IMG/VR virus record: IMGVR_UViG_3300042515_002691
Coordinates: 1 to 36,126 of that record
DNA length: 36,126 nucleotides
Origin: a virus
Direction: 5' to 3' (one strand)
Under the pieces are notes generated by a model. The model was given only the letters and a program-made list of their open reading frames with translations, was not told where the DNA came from and did not search any database. Below, in pieces: positions 1 to 6,741 of this stretch. Position 1 is the first letter of the stretch. Every line of letters starts with the position of its first letter. Made by a program: the position numbers and the translations under genes.

Positions 1-127
1 GCGCCCGGCGGCGGTGAATGTTGGCCTAGACTTAGACGCCGATGTCGTCGAACACTGGCGGAACCGGCAACCATCCGCCGGCGTCATCGTCGGGGCTGAC
101 GCTCCTGCAGTGACGGCGGGCGCGCCG
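1..127. repeat. Terminal direct repeat, left copy (circular closure)
   Basis: These 127 bases are identical to 36000-36126. An exact overlap of this size at the two ends of a contig is what a de Bruijn assembler leaves on a circular or circularly permuted molecule. The methyltransferase reading frame continues through it, which supports real circularity. A genuine short packaging repeat is less likely because it would cut an intact gene. Confidence 0.9.
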
Positions 128-757
128 ATGGTGGCCACCATCGGCGGGAATGGCGGTGCTGGACCGTCGCTCTTGCCGATGAAGGCCTGTAACGGCAGTG
201 GTAACGATGATTACCGGCGTCGCTCGGCATCGCTACCGCTGCCCGCGGTCACCGGTAGCGATGCCGATAGCACCTGGTCGTTTCTGCGGATGTCGGCTTT
301 GGATTGGCTACGGTTGAATGGGGCGGATTTGGGTCCAGATGATTTCGTCTATGCTGATCCGCCCTATCTGCATGATAGCCGGTCGAGCGGTCGAGACTTC
401 TACAACTACGAATTGACATACGAGGATCATGAGCATCTGATCGCCTTGCTGCTCCGGTTGCGGTGCAAGGTGATGGTTTCGCACTATCACCACTCCATGT
501 ACATGAATGGCCTCAAGGGCTGGCGCTGGGATGCTTGTCGGACGGTTGATCGGGCTGGTAACGAAAAGACCGAGTACATTTGGTGCAACTATGACCAGCC
601 AACCCGCTTGCATGATTACCGATGGCTGGGGGCCGACTTCCGTCAACGGCAGAACATTAAGCGCAAACAAGCGCGGTGGGTTGCCAACTTAGCGAAGATG
701 GATCGGCTCGAACGACTTGCAATGATGGAAGTGTTAGAACAGGAGTTTGGAGGATAA
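2..757 (+). CDS. DNA adenine methyltransferase (D12 class), C-terminal part; 5' end lies at 35878
   Basis: The complete gene joins 35878-35999 to 1-757 (292 codons plus stop) once the circle is closed. It should transfer a methyl group from SAM to adenine N6 in DNA. In full-length numbering, PGGKG (residues 7-11) is the SAM-binding motif of D12 enzymes, FISLFLG (28-34) and DLD (51-53) follow, and YADPPY (158-163) carries the catalytic DPPY. The C-terminal part has SHYHH and EYIWCNY as in phage Dam-like enzymes. Between about residues 67 and 128 there is an unusual Gly/Ala/Ser-rich stretch encoded by DNA with large palindromes; it sits where the family normally runs directly to DPPY. The next gene follows after 1 base. 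Family assignment is firm; the recognition site is unknown. Confidence 0.88.
   Translation, partial: RPAAVNVGLDLDADVVEHWRNRQPSAGVIVGADAPAVTAGAPMVATIGGNGGAGPSLLPMKACNGSGNDDYRRRSASLPLPAVTGSDADSTWSFLRMSALDWLRLNGADLGPDDFVYADPPYLHDSRSSGRDFYNYELTYEDHEHLIALLLRLRCKVMVSHYHHSMYMNGLKGWRWDACRTVDRAGNEKTEYIWCNYDQPTRLHDYRWLGADFRQRQNIKRKQARWVANLAKMDRLERLAMMEVLEQEFGG
123..267. repeat. Palindromic insert within the methyltransferase gene
   Basis: Bases 123-146 form a perfect 24-bp palindrome centred on GGTGG/CCACC. Bases 224-238 and 253-267 form a 15-bp perfect inverted repeat around a 14-base loop. Both lie inside the in-frame stretch encoding the low-complexity residues about 67-128. The density of dyads in one coding segment suggests an inserted palindromic element kept in frame. 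A fragment with partial resemblance (TTACCGGCGTC, then CTCGG, and a hairpin) occurs between genes near 19790-19840. Confidence 0.6.
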
Positions 758-758
758 T

Positions 759-1709
759 ATGGGCGAGAATAGTCAAATTGAGTGGACCAACCACACGTTT
801 AATCCGGTGATTGGCTGCACTAAAGTTTCCGATGGGTGCAAATTTTGCTACGCCGAAACGATGATGGATAAGCGCTACGGCAAGGCCAAGTGGGGGCCGG
901 GGCAAACCAGAGTTCGCACTTCGGCGGCAAACTGGCGAGAGCCGTACAGGTGGAATAAGCGAGCAGAAACGCAAGGGCGGCGGGCGCGGGTTTTCTGTGC
1001 GTCGCTGTCTGAGGATCATTCCGATTGGATTGGGCCACGCGGCGATCTGTTTGCCATGATTGCGGAAACGCCTTGGTTAGATTGGCTGTTGCTCACCAAG
1101 CGCCCTGATGGGTGGGCGGATCGCCTTCACGAAGTTGTTCAAAACAATCATGACGGCGGTGATATGCTTGCGTCTCAATGGCTCGATGGGGATGCGCCGG
1201 CCAACGTCTGGATCGGGACTTCGGTCGAAAATCAGGCGGCGGCTGATGAGCGAATCCCGCATTTGCTCAACATCCCGGCGAAGGTGCGGTTCCTGAGCAT
1301 GGAGCCACTGTTGGGGCCGGTCAACTTAACGGGCTTTGCGTCCCCGCTCTGGGGTAGATTGCCGGCGAATCAGTTTATTAGCTGGGTGATTGTCGGCGGT
1401 GAGTCGGGCCACAATGCGCGCCCTGTTCATCCCGGCTGGGTGCGGTCCCTTCGGGATCAGTGCCAAGGGGCGGGGGTGCCGTTTTTCTTTAAGCAGTGGG
1501 GCGAGTGGCTCGATCAAGACTGCATGACGGCCGCTCAGTATGAGATTGCCGCGGTTTTAGATCCAGAGTCGATTGGCGGGGTTCGTCGGTACAAGCGCGA
1601 TGGCTTTTTGTTTCCTACTCACGACAGCCTTGTTTTTCGGATTGGCAAAAAGAACGCCGGTCGGCTGCTCGATGGCGTTGAATGGGGCCAGTTTCCGGGG
1701 GCATTATGA
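759..1709 (+). CDS. Phage Gp37/Gp68 family protein (DUF5131)
   Basis: A 316-residue protein of the phage Gp37/Gp68 family (DUF5131), whose biochemical role is not established. Visible family marks are the N-terminal IEWT, a three-cysteine cluster C20-x6-C27-x2-C30 followed by YAE, LLTKRPD, SVENQ, FLSMEPLLG and the C-terminal VGGESG and FFKQWGEW. The cysteine cluster resembles radical-SAM iron-sulphur ligands but has different spacing. The ATG at 759 is preceded by GGAGG at 5 bases, so it is preferred over the in-frame TTG at 747, which overlaps the methyltransferase. It sits in one operon between two methyltransferase genes, which hints at a nucleic-acid modification role (inference). Confidence 0.85.
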   Translation: MGENSQIEWTNHTFNPVIGCTKVSDGCKFCYAETMMDKRYGKAKWGPGQTRVRTSAANWREPYRWNKRAETQGRRARVFCASLSEDHSDWIGPRGDLFAMIAETPWLDWLLLTKRPDGWADRLHEVVQNNHDGGDMLASQWLDGDAPANVWIGTSVENQAAADERIPHLLNIPAKVRFLSMEPLLGPVNLTGFASPLWGRLPANQFISWVIVGGESGHNARPVHPGWVRSLRDQCQGAGVPFFFKQWGEWLDQDCMTAAQYEIAAVLDPESIGGVRRYKRDGFLFPTHDSLVFRIGKKNAGRLLDGVEWGQFPGAL

Positions 1710-2218
1710 GCGCAACAAATCGCGGTGCAATCCGCAATGCCAACGACCACTACGCTACCCCGGCCCCAGCAATTGACGCGCTATTGTCGGTGATGCTGAT
1801 TCCGTATAATATCACCTTTCTGGAGCCGTGCAAGGGTGAAGAAGGGCGAATTATTGAGCGAATTACGTGCCATCGGCGACTGTGGTGCGAGATAGCCGAG
1901 GGGTTTGATTACTTGGCCTACCAACCAGAGCGCAGGGCCGATCTCATCATCACCAATCCGCCGTTCTCGCAGGCGCTAGAGTTTTTGCAAAAGAGCCTGG
2001 CGGAAGCCGATTGCGTGATCTATCTGCTCAGACTGAATTTTCTAGAGAGCCGCAAGCGTCGCGCCTTCTGGCAAGCCAACCCACCTACCCACTTGTTGGC
2101 ACTGGCCGAACGGCCATGTTTCACCGGCGATGGTCGCACAGATGCAACGGGCTACGGTTGGTTCTGCTGGGATAAGCGCGGATTCGTTAAGCTGCCTCCC
2201 GGCGTGCATGTGCTCTGA
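1706..2218 (+). CDS. Small N6-adenine-type methyltransferase (NPPF motif)
   Basis: A 170-residue protein. LEPCKGEEG (39-47) resembles the SAM-binding motif I and TNPPF (83-87) is the catalytic motif IV of N6-adenine methyltransferases. YATPAPAIDAL near the N terminus is also typical of phage Dam-like enzymes. It overlaps the previous stop by ATGA (1706-1709), so the two are translationally coupled. No target-recognition domain is visible at this length, so substrate choice is open: DNA is likely, RNA or protein possible. It ends the first plus-strand block. Confidence 0.75.
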   Translation: MSATNRGAIRNANDHYATPAPAIDALLSVMLIPYNITFLEPCKGEEGRIIERITCHRRLWCEIAEGFDYLAYQPERRADLIITNPPFSQALEFLQKSLAEADCVIYLLRLNFLESRKRRAFWQANPPTHLLALAERPCFTGDGRTDATGYGWFCWDKRGFVKLPPGVHVL

Positions 2219-2280
2219 TCGGGCGGGGGATCAGGCTGTTGCCGAACTCCGAAGCGCACGCTCTGCTGGTTCGATCTCGG
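2217..2280. repeat. Dispersed repeat R1, copy 1
   Basis: About 64 bp immediately after the methyltransferase stop, repeated with small indels at 8367-8432. The shared core includes TTGCCGAACTCCGAAGCGCA and GGTTCGATCTCGG. The GGTTCGA box resembles a tRNA T-loop, but no flanking stem pairs, so it is not called a tRNA. Confidence 0.75.
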
Positions 2281-2386
2281 TCACGTTGCGACAAATGGCG
2301 TAGTCGCTTGGGCATAATCGTAAGCTCTGAGGGCTGGATCGGGGTCGATCTGGCTCTTTTTCGTGGAAATTGGGCGGAATTGGGAT

Positions 2387-2415
2387 TTGACAAACGGAAA
2401 GATTGATTGTATACT
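2387..2415 (+). promoter_or_regulatory. Sigma70-type promoter for the 2473-3764 gene group
   Basis: TTGACA (2387-2392), a 17-base spacer and TATACT (2410-2415). It lies 58 bases upstream of the first start codon and is one of the best consensus matches in the window. Confidence 0.8.
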
Positions 2416-2422
2416 ATCAATC
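2401..2422. promoter_or_regulatory. Operator-like dyad over the -10 box
   Basis: GATTGAT (2401-2407) and ATCAATC (2416-2422) are perfect inverted repeats separated by 8 bases that contain the -10 box. A repressor bound here would block the promoter. The protein is not identified. Confidence 0.55.
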
Positions 2423-2472
2423 AAGGCAAGGCAATTGAGCCAAGCCGGTGAGCAGAATGAGAGGAGCAAATC

Positions 2473-2694
2473 ATGAGCATGGACATGGCGGAAGCAACAA
2501 AACTCGCACAGGCCGCAGTCGAGACCGTAACCGTTGGCAACCCTGAACCCGTCGCTGATACTACCGTGCTTTTTTTGAACGCCGACGGTACTTACAGTGT
2601 AACGGACAATGGCGAGGAAGTTGTTTGCAAGACGGCCAGCCGTGCGGTCGAAATCATTGTCGAGAACTTGACCGCCGCCTACGGCAACGAATAA
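2473..2694 (+). CDS. Small acidic protein of unknown function
   Basis: A 73-residue protein that I do not recognise. It has an Ala/Glu-rich helical N terminus and a beta-type centre (LFLNADGTYSVTDNGEEVV). GAGGAG lies upstream of the ATG. It is the first gene behind a strong promoter with an overlapping dyad, which fits an early regulated product. No cysteine cluster or membrane segment is seen. Confidence 0.7.
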   Translation: MSMDMAEATKLAQAAVETVTVGNPEPVADTTVLFLNADGTYSVTDNGEEVVCKTASRAVEIIVENLTAAYGNE

Positions 2695-2743
2695 TCCAGT
2701 CGTGCAGCGGCTACCCCCAGCCGCCCCACTGTCAGTCAGTGCC

Positions 2744-2762
2744 CCCGCTCAAGGCGAGCGGG
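2744..2762 (+). other. Intercistronic hairpin 1
   Basis: CCCGCTC (2744-2750) pairs with GAGCGGG (2756-2762) around a 5-base loop. No T run follows, so it is not a simple terminator. It lies upstream of the gene at 2822. Confidence 0.5.
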
Positions 2763-2821
2763 TGGGCGTGGATATTATAGCGCATAGGTTCCGCAGTTTT
2801 CTGCGGAAGAAAAGAGGAACA

Positions 2822-3022
2822 ATGACCGCTGAACAAAAACGAACACAATTGCTAGAGCAACTCAAAGCTGCTGGCGTCAAGGCCCCGGCTACCATGTATC
2901 CCAAACGGGATATGTGGACGGATAACACCACGCCGGACGATATGTTCGACCGGATGCAAGCGCATCTAATTCAGTTGCAACAAGATGCGGACTATCAGGA
3001 GCAGTACGGCAAAGCGGCTTAA
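2822..3022 (+). CDS. Small charged protein of unknown function
   Basis: A 66-residue, helix-rich hypothetical protein starting MTAEQKRTQLL and ending QEQYGKAA. AAGAGGAAC directly upstream of the ATG at 2822 is the best ribosome site, so this start is preferred over the longer frame opening at 2702. It is the second gene of the small-gene operon. No domain is recognised. Confidence 0.65.
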   Translation: MTAEQKRTQLLEQLKAAGVKAPATMYPKRDMWTDNTTPDDMFDRMQAHLIQLQQDADYQEQYGKAA

Positions 3023-3030
3023 TCCCCACT

Positions 3031-3063
3031 CTTGCCCCTATCAGCAGCCGTTGGTAGGGGAAG
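3031..3063 (+). other. Intercistronic hairpin 2
   Basis: CTTgCCCCTA pairs with TAGGGGAAG with one bulged G and a 14-base loop, upstream of the gene at 3123. There is no T run, so it looks like an mRNA processing or stability element rather than a terminator. Confidence 0.45.
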
Positions 3064-3122
3064 GGGTGATGATTAACACAGTGCCGACCGCCCCGGCTAA
3101 TGGGCGGAGAAGGAATAAATCA

Positions 3123-3473
3123 ATGATTCGCAAAACCATAACCGCAATCGACGCATGGGACGCCAATTATCAAGGCGTCATGATGGATGGGGAAGGGAAT
3201 TTCTATCCGCTGGAAAATCCAGTGCCGGAAGGGTTTTATTACGCAGGGATGCCAGCCGAAACAACCATTGAGCGGATACACTGGCATGATTCAGCGTATG
3301 CTGGCAGAAATCAATGTTCAGTTTCGTTCGACGTGGTGGTTCGCCAAACCACCAACGAGTGGGGCAGAAAAGTGGGCGGCACGAGAAAAGAATATGTCGG
3401 CGGTCTGTCAGCCGGCGCGCTTGTAAAAAAAGGAAAGCTGACCATCCTGGGGATGCAGCATTTCGCCGAATAA
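3123..3473 (+). CDS. Hypothetical protein in the small-gene operon
   Basis: A 116-residue protein with mixed alpha/beta character (MIRKTITAIDAW, NFYPLENPVPEGFYYAG, CSVSFDVVVRQT). I do not recognise the family. The ATG at 3123 has GGAGAAGGA upstream and agrees with the hairpin-then-start pattern of its neighbours; an earlier in-frame start at 2985 would overlap the previous gene and lacks a site. No membrane segment or metal motif is seen. Confidence 0.65.
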   Translation: MIRKTITAIDAWDANYQGVMMDGEGNFYPLENPVPEGFYYAGMPAETTIERIHWHDSAYAGRNQCSVSFDVVVRQTTNEWGRKVGGTRKEYVGGLSAGALVKKGKLTILGMQHFAE

Positions 3474-3488
3474 ATATACTATGCCTTC

Positions 3489-3512
3489 GTGCGGTCGGTG
3501 GTCAAACCGCAC
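3489..3512 (+). other. Intercistronic hairpin 3
   Basis: GTGCGGT (3489-3495) and ACCGCAC (3506-3512) form a 7-bp perfect stem just upstream of the ATG at 3522. It is the third such hairpin in this operon. Confidence 0.5.
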
Positions 3513-3521
3513 ACCAAGCCC

Positions 3522-3764
3522 ATGACCGAAAAAACTTACGAAGCGCGCCCCGATGGCCGGCGCAACAACGGCGGTAAACGCGCTGGCGCTGGCCGCCGTG
3601 CTACCACGCCCGAACCCGAATCGTTGCGCTTGCCCGCGTCGGCGCGCCAAGAGTTGCGGATTTTGCTGCTCAATCAGCGGTCACTGCGCAACAATCAGCA
3701 GTTGAGCCAAGCCCAACTGTTGACTGAATTCATTCATGCTAAGTGGCTCGAATATACAGAATGA
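3522..3764 (+). CDS. Small basic protein with NGGKRAGAGRR motif
   Basis: An 80-residue protein. The N-terminal RRNNGGKRAGAGRR is a Gly/Arg motif often found at the start of phage DNA-binding or small-terminase-like proteins, and the rest is helical and Gln/Leu-rich. It may bind DNA (inference). A GTG at 3489 is in frame but would put hairpin 3 inside the gene; 3522 is therefore chosen, although no strong Shine-Dalgarno is seen. The 3' end overlaps the first copy of repeat R2. Confidence 0.55.
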   Translation: MTEKTYEARPDGRRNNGGKRAGAGRRATTPEPESLRLPASARQELRILLLNQRSLRNNQQLSQAQLLTEFIHAKWLEYTE

Positions 3765-3799
3765 TCCGAGTTACGCCCCCGGGAGAAACCAGAGTAAAG
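3757..3799 (+). repeat. Dispersed repeat R2, copy 1 (short)
   Basis: Shares CAGAATGATCCGAG and CGCCCCCGGGAGAAACCAGAG with the copy at 3863 and more distantly with the copy at 8474. It begins over the stop codon of the preceding gene. Confidence 0.7.
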
Positions 3800-3862
3800 G
3801 CCAGTCGCACTAGGCGGTTTTGAGATCGCGCTGCGTGGCGTTACTTCAACACACGGGGCCAG

Positions 3863-3965
3863 CAGAATGATCCGAGTTGCGCCCCCGGGAGAAACCAGAG
3901 AAGAGACCCGTTCCAACCACTGTAAGCCCCTCCCGGCTTCCCCTGCGGCCAACTCCGCTCCCGCG
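3863..3965 (+). repeat. Dispersed repeat R2, copy 2
   Basis: About 100 bp related to 8474-8580. Both copies keep an ATG and an open frame starting MIR.AP.GE.R, then RSN and KPL. The frame here continues into the terminator and the antisense of a real gene, so it is not called a CDS. Confidence 0.7.
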
Positions 3966-3980
3966 GGCGAGGGACACAAT

Positions 3981-4017
3981 AAAAGAGGCTCCGATCTTAG
4001 TGATCGGAGCCTCTTTT
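3981..4017. terminator. Bidirectional rho-independent terminator
   Basis: A 16-bp perfect stem (3981-3996 with 4002-4017) with loop TTAGT, bounded by A and T runs on both sides. It separates the converging plus operon (ending 3764) and minus operon (ending 4016); the last codons of the minus gene are at its edge. Confidence 0.92.
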
Positions 4018-4363
4018 ATTTTTCCTGCGCTATCACCCACTCGATAGCGGCTTTGATAACATCGCCATGACAACTCTGGGGGCTACACCAGCAGCCAAGC
4101 TGTAGATCCCCAGATTGCGCAATGGTCGCCAAATGCCGCAGTTCTTTCGACGCCTCACTTTCTGGATTCTTCATCTGCATCCACAGCCATTGACGGAAAG
4201 CTTCAATCGCCCCACCCCGCTCCGGAAAATTCTCCGGTCGGTAGGGATTCCCCAGCGGCGAACCGGCCCACGCGCCCAACTTGCGACCCACGTAGACGAA
4301 ATTGGGCGGCATATCGCTTGGATGTTTGCCGCGCACACTGACGACGGTGATCATAGCCGTCAC
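4016..4363 (-). CDS. DUF4326 domain protein
   Basis: A 115-residue protein with the DUF4326 signature: FVYVGR near residue 25, a GNPYRP segment, an amphipathic helix with WLWMQ, then GCWCSPQSCHGDVI near the C terminus. The function is unproven; the Cys/His cluster suggests metal or nucleic-acid binding. The GTG at 4363 overlaps the previous stop as GTGA and an ATG follows at 4354; either may be used. It is the last gene of the leftward operon. Confidence 0.8.
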   Translation of the reverse strand: MTAMITVVSVRGKHPSDMPPNFVYVGRKLGAWAGSPLGNPYRPENFPERGGAIEAFRQWLWMQMKNPESEASKELRHLATIAQSGDLQLGCWCSPQSCHGDVIKAAIEWVIAQEK

Positions 4364-4662
4364 TCTCCGATCAACTGCATGAAGACTGCCGCTATTTCTG
4401 CCTCAATTTCGGCGCGCTCCTCATCTGCGCTAGGGTTTGGATCTTCTGCCAACTCGCGGATTCGGGCGATCTGCTTGCGCCAGTAGCCAAGATGCTCAAT
4501 TGTGACGGTGATTTCATTTGCTTCTGATTTGGTTTGGATTGCCAAATCGTGATAACGACAACACGGATCGCCTGTCTCGGCGTTGGTAAAATTCTCCTGG
4601 TCTGCACATTTGCCATCCGCTTTTGATAAAAATTCACACTTGCGCAACTCGCAGCCGGTCAT
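4360..4662 (-). CDS. Cysteine-rich small protein
   Basis: A 100-residue protein. The first 40 residues hold six cysteines (CELRKC, GKCADQ, DPCCRYHD), suggesting one or two zinc sites; the rest is a Glu-rich helix (YWRKQIARIREL onward). AAGGA lies before the ATG. It overlaps the DUF4326 gene by 4 bases. The family is not recognised. Confidence 0.7.
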   Translation of the reverse strand: MTGCELRKCEFLSKADGKCADQENFTNAETGDPCCRYHDLAIQTKSEANEITVTIEHLGYWRKQIARIRELAEDPNPSADEERAEIEAEIAAVFMQLIGE

Positions 4663-4706
4663 AATAAATCCTTGCCCGTTACAAGGCCACGGCGCCGGGC
4701 GCGTAA

Positions 4707-4901
4707 TTATGAGCGCAAATATCGTTCGATGTCGTTTACTGCCTTTTGCTGTGCTTGCCAGTCATCCGCGCTTGTGTCTGTCATCCAGTATCCGCCGTCC
4801 GGATGGCGCGGATCAGGGATCCACTTGCCGCCTTGCTCGCGCTGTGATTCTTTCAGAATGTCGTCTAGAATCTCGTAATTGCTGCGGCTTCTCTTGCTCA
4901 T
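4707..4901 (-). CDS. Small protein of unknown function
   Basis: A 64-residue protein, MSKRSRSNYEILDDILK onward, with a W-rich centre (GGKWIPDPRHPDGGYW). The start at 4901 is chosen because AGGAG lies just upstream; a longer frame from 5000 lacks a site. An inverted repeat (4924-4943) lies directly upstream, so it may have separate control within the operon. Confidence 0.65.
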   Translation of the reverse strand: MSKRSRSNYEILDDILKESQREQGGKWIPDPRHPDGGYWMTDTSADDWQAQQKAVNDIERYLRS

Positions 4902-4923
4902 GATAAAATCTCCTGTTTGAATG

Positions 4924-4943
4924 TGGACATGGTACACTGTCCA
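4924..4943. promoter_or_regulatory. Operator-like dyad upstream of the 4901 gene
   Basis: TGGACA (4924-4929) and TGTCCA (4938-4943) flank TGGTACAC. The centre contains CATGGTACA, which also occurs at promoter-like positions near 10614-10624 (minus) and 11082-11090 (plus), hinting at a shared regulator. Confidence 0.4.
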
Positions 4944-5009
4944 TGCCCTAAAGTTGATATATGGGTACAGGTGGCGGTGAGTTTTCCGGCCCGTCGCCAC
5001 CTGGATACC

Positions 5010-5777
5010 TTAAGCCCAAAGCTGATCGCCGTCCGACTCAACCTGCGTTTTTGGCGTGTTGTTGGCTGGTAGGGCGGTCCGCCGCTCCTCTGCCTGCACT
5101 GACCATTGGGTGTCGGCAACGGCCTTGCTATCCAGATCGACAAGCCGTTCATCTGGATAGTCGAGAGTGAAGGCAATTTTTAGCGCTTTCTTCTCCGCAC
5201 GTTTTTGCGCTTTGTCTTCTTTGGTCTCGGTGGCAGCCAACTGATCGGCCATGAATTTCCCCAGCTTCTTGACGTATCGGGCGTTTTTGCGCCAAAATCC
5301 ATAGGAGATAGTCGGCACGTAAGGAATGCCCAACTCTTTACACTCTCTCGCCACGTCAAGCCGGTACAACTCGCACTTGATGCCAACATCCTCCGGTGTG
5401 TAGTTCTCACCTACGCGCTTAGCTGTCTCTTCGGGCGGCAGTGGAGTAAACACCGGAGTGTACTTGGCTTGGCGCTGTGCCGCCCGTCGCCAAGCCAGAA
5501 TACCCACGTCAACGATCCAATCGTCATCGTCGCAACCCTCATAAGCGGGATAGATCCAAATATCTCCAGAGAAAATATCAAGGCGGTGCATGGTGGCGAT
5601 TTGACAGGCGCGCCAGATCGTAGCATCAGGAGCTTTCTCCGCTCCCTTGATCAACTTGCGCACCCGGCGCACGAGGGAGGCGATTTGCAGATCCTCACCA
5701 TAAACGGCCAGCGGTTGAACAGAATCTGTCTTGCTGGCAATCTCTAATTTCTGCGTGTCAATGGCTTGCACTGGCAT
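5010..5777 (-). CDS. Possible RecT/Bet-like single-strand annealing protein
   Basis: A 255-residue protein. The order of segments resembles RecT/Bet: an N-terminal helical part, CQIATMHRLDIFSGDIWIYP (lysine-poor beta entry), then GILAWRRAA, where the family has its conserved 'gl.. A.r' block, and a charged helix (KAQKRAEKKALKIAF) like the 'AEK.A...af' end of the fold. These proteins anneal complementary single strands in phage recombination. No exonuclease partner is adjacent, although a DnaQ-like exonuclease exists at 35394. Assignment is by pattern only and could be wrong. GGGGGAAATT precedes the ATG, which overlaps the upstream gene by 20 bases. Confidence 0.4.
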   Translation of the reverse strand: MPVQAIDTQKLEIASKTDSVQPLAVYGEDLQIASLVRRVRKLIKGAEKAPDATIWRACQIATMHRLDIFSGDIWIYPAYEGCDDDDWIVDVGILAWRRAAQRQAKYTPVFTPLPPEETAKRVGENYTPEDVGIKCELYRLDVARECKELGIPYVPTISYGFWRKNARYVKKLGKFMADQLAATETKEDKAQKRAEKKALKIAFTLDYPDERLVDLDSKAVADTQWSVQAEERRTALPANNTPKTQVESDGDQLWA

Positions 5778-6000
5778 AATTTCCCCCTTGCGGTATCCAA
5801 ACGTGACGAGCGACGCCCGTCAACGAAAATAGCATCTGTGCGCCATCCAGAAAACCCTCGTTGTACGCTTCCCACTGCGGACTACACAGCGGGAAATACG
5901 TGCTACCCTGCTGAGGGTTGCCTTCGGTGGCATCTTCAAAGCCGAACGAATAAGCGGTTTCGGTGATGTCCTGGATGGACACGTTGATAATTGCAGGCAT
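5758..6000 (-). CDS. Small protein of unknown function
   Basis: An 80-residue protein with aromatic-rich segments (AYSFGFEDATEG, FPLCSPQWEAYNEGFLDGAQ). It is not recognised. AGGGGGAAATC before the ATG matches the ribosome site of the next gene, and the two overlap. Confidence 0.65.
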   Translation of the reverse strand: MPAIINVSIQDITETAYSFGFEDATEGNPQQGSTYFPLCSPQWEAYNEGFLDGAQMLFSLTGVARHVWIPQGGNYASASH

Positions 6001-6009
6001 GATTTCCCC

Positions 6010-6207
6010 CTATTTTCCGTAGCTGGCAATCTCACGAACACGACCGGCGCTGTCAACCTGAAAGCGCTTCCACTCGCTACCGTATGGCCGATTTGCCGAG
6101 ACGGTTCCAACGAATCCAGCAGGAAGCACGCTTTTTACGGCACCCTTTGCGTCCGCTCCGACACCGGTCACAGTCTTTCCATTCAACTTTACATCATAAG
6201 CTTTCAT
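6010..6207 (-). CDS. Small protein of unknown function, first gene of leftward operon
   Basis: A 65-residue protein (MKAYDVKLNGKTVTGV, later VSANRPYGSEWKRFQVD), with the look of a small beta-sheet protein. AGGAGG lies upstream of the ATG. It is the first gene behind promoter repeat P1. Confidence 0.7.
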   Translation of the reverse strand: MKAYDVKLNGKTVTGVGADAKGAVKSVLPAGFVGTVSANRPYGSEWKRFQVDSAGRVREIASYGK

Positions 6208-6247
6208 GCGTCGCGCCTCCTGGTAAATTCAATGATTCCGTACAGAT

Positions 6248-6304
6248 ATTATAACCCAAAACAACCCAAAACGCAAACGGCGACGGGCGCAAAACGCTAA
6301 CAAG
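6248..6304 (-). promoter_or_regulatory. Promoter repeat P1 (minus strand)
   Basis: Read on the minus strand: TTTTGGGTTGTTTTGGGTTA, with the -10 TATAAT at 6248-6253. The -35 is weak (TTGCGT, 17 bases upstream). The 9-mer TTTTGGGTT is repeated in tandem in the spacer, as in P2 and P3. A nearly identical 56-bp copy lies at 7637-7692. It drives the 6207-4016 operon. Confidence 0.7.
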
Positions 6305-6336
6305 CGGCACCCCGGCAGTGCCGGAATGCTGATATT

Positions 6337-6741
6337 TTATTGTCGATTTCGGATGTTGAGGCGAGACAAAAGACTGAGGACTATGGCAGGGGGAACGATG
6401 ACGATGGGGCCGCTCTGGGCAAGAAAAAGCCCCAGCCAGGCGGCCAGGGCTAAAATTAAAATAGCGACATTTGCGCCCCACCGGGCGGCGGCTGTGCAGC
6501 GGGCAGACCGGGAGACCAGCGAGATCTGCCAGGGGCAGCAGAGCAGGCAGAGCAATGATTACAGTAGCAAAATGGATGATCTGCCCCACTGGCCCCCAGC
6601 ACGAGCGCCCAGCCGCCACAGGCAGGACACACGCACGAGAAAGACCGCACGCGCAAAGGGCGCAGCAGGGGGGCGGCGGCAGTGGCAGCAGGGCCAGGGG
6701 AGCAGGACGGGCAACGCAGCGACGAACAACGGCCAGTACAT
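6337..6741 (-). other. Hydrophobic minus-strand frames downstream of P2 (doubtful)
   Basis: Two successive frames (6741-6559, 60 codons; 6555-6337, from a TTG) encode Leu/Ala/Val/Pro-rich peptides, the second ending with a plausible membrane segment (NVAILILALAAWLGLFLA) and a polar tail. Neither has a clear ribosome site, and the A-poor composition would create hydrophobic codons anyway. They are recorded as possible small membrane proteins only. Confidence 0.15.

Noticed and set aside
1-127. True terminal packaging repeat
   Set aside because: The exact repeat lies within a gene that is intact only on a circle, and its length is typical of an assembler k-mer overlap.
2266-2280. tRNA T-arm in repeat R1 (GGTTCGATCTCGG)
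   Set aside because: The flanking bases do not form a 5-bp T stem or acceptor stem, in contrast to the attP segment at 28616.
3867-4070. 67-codon ORF in repeat R2 copy 2
   Set aside because: The frame ends inside the terminator and the antisense strand of the DUF4326 gene; only the repeat part is shared with copy 3.
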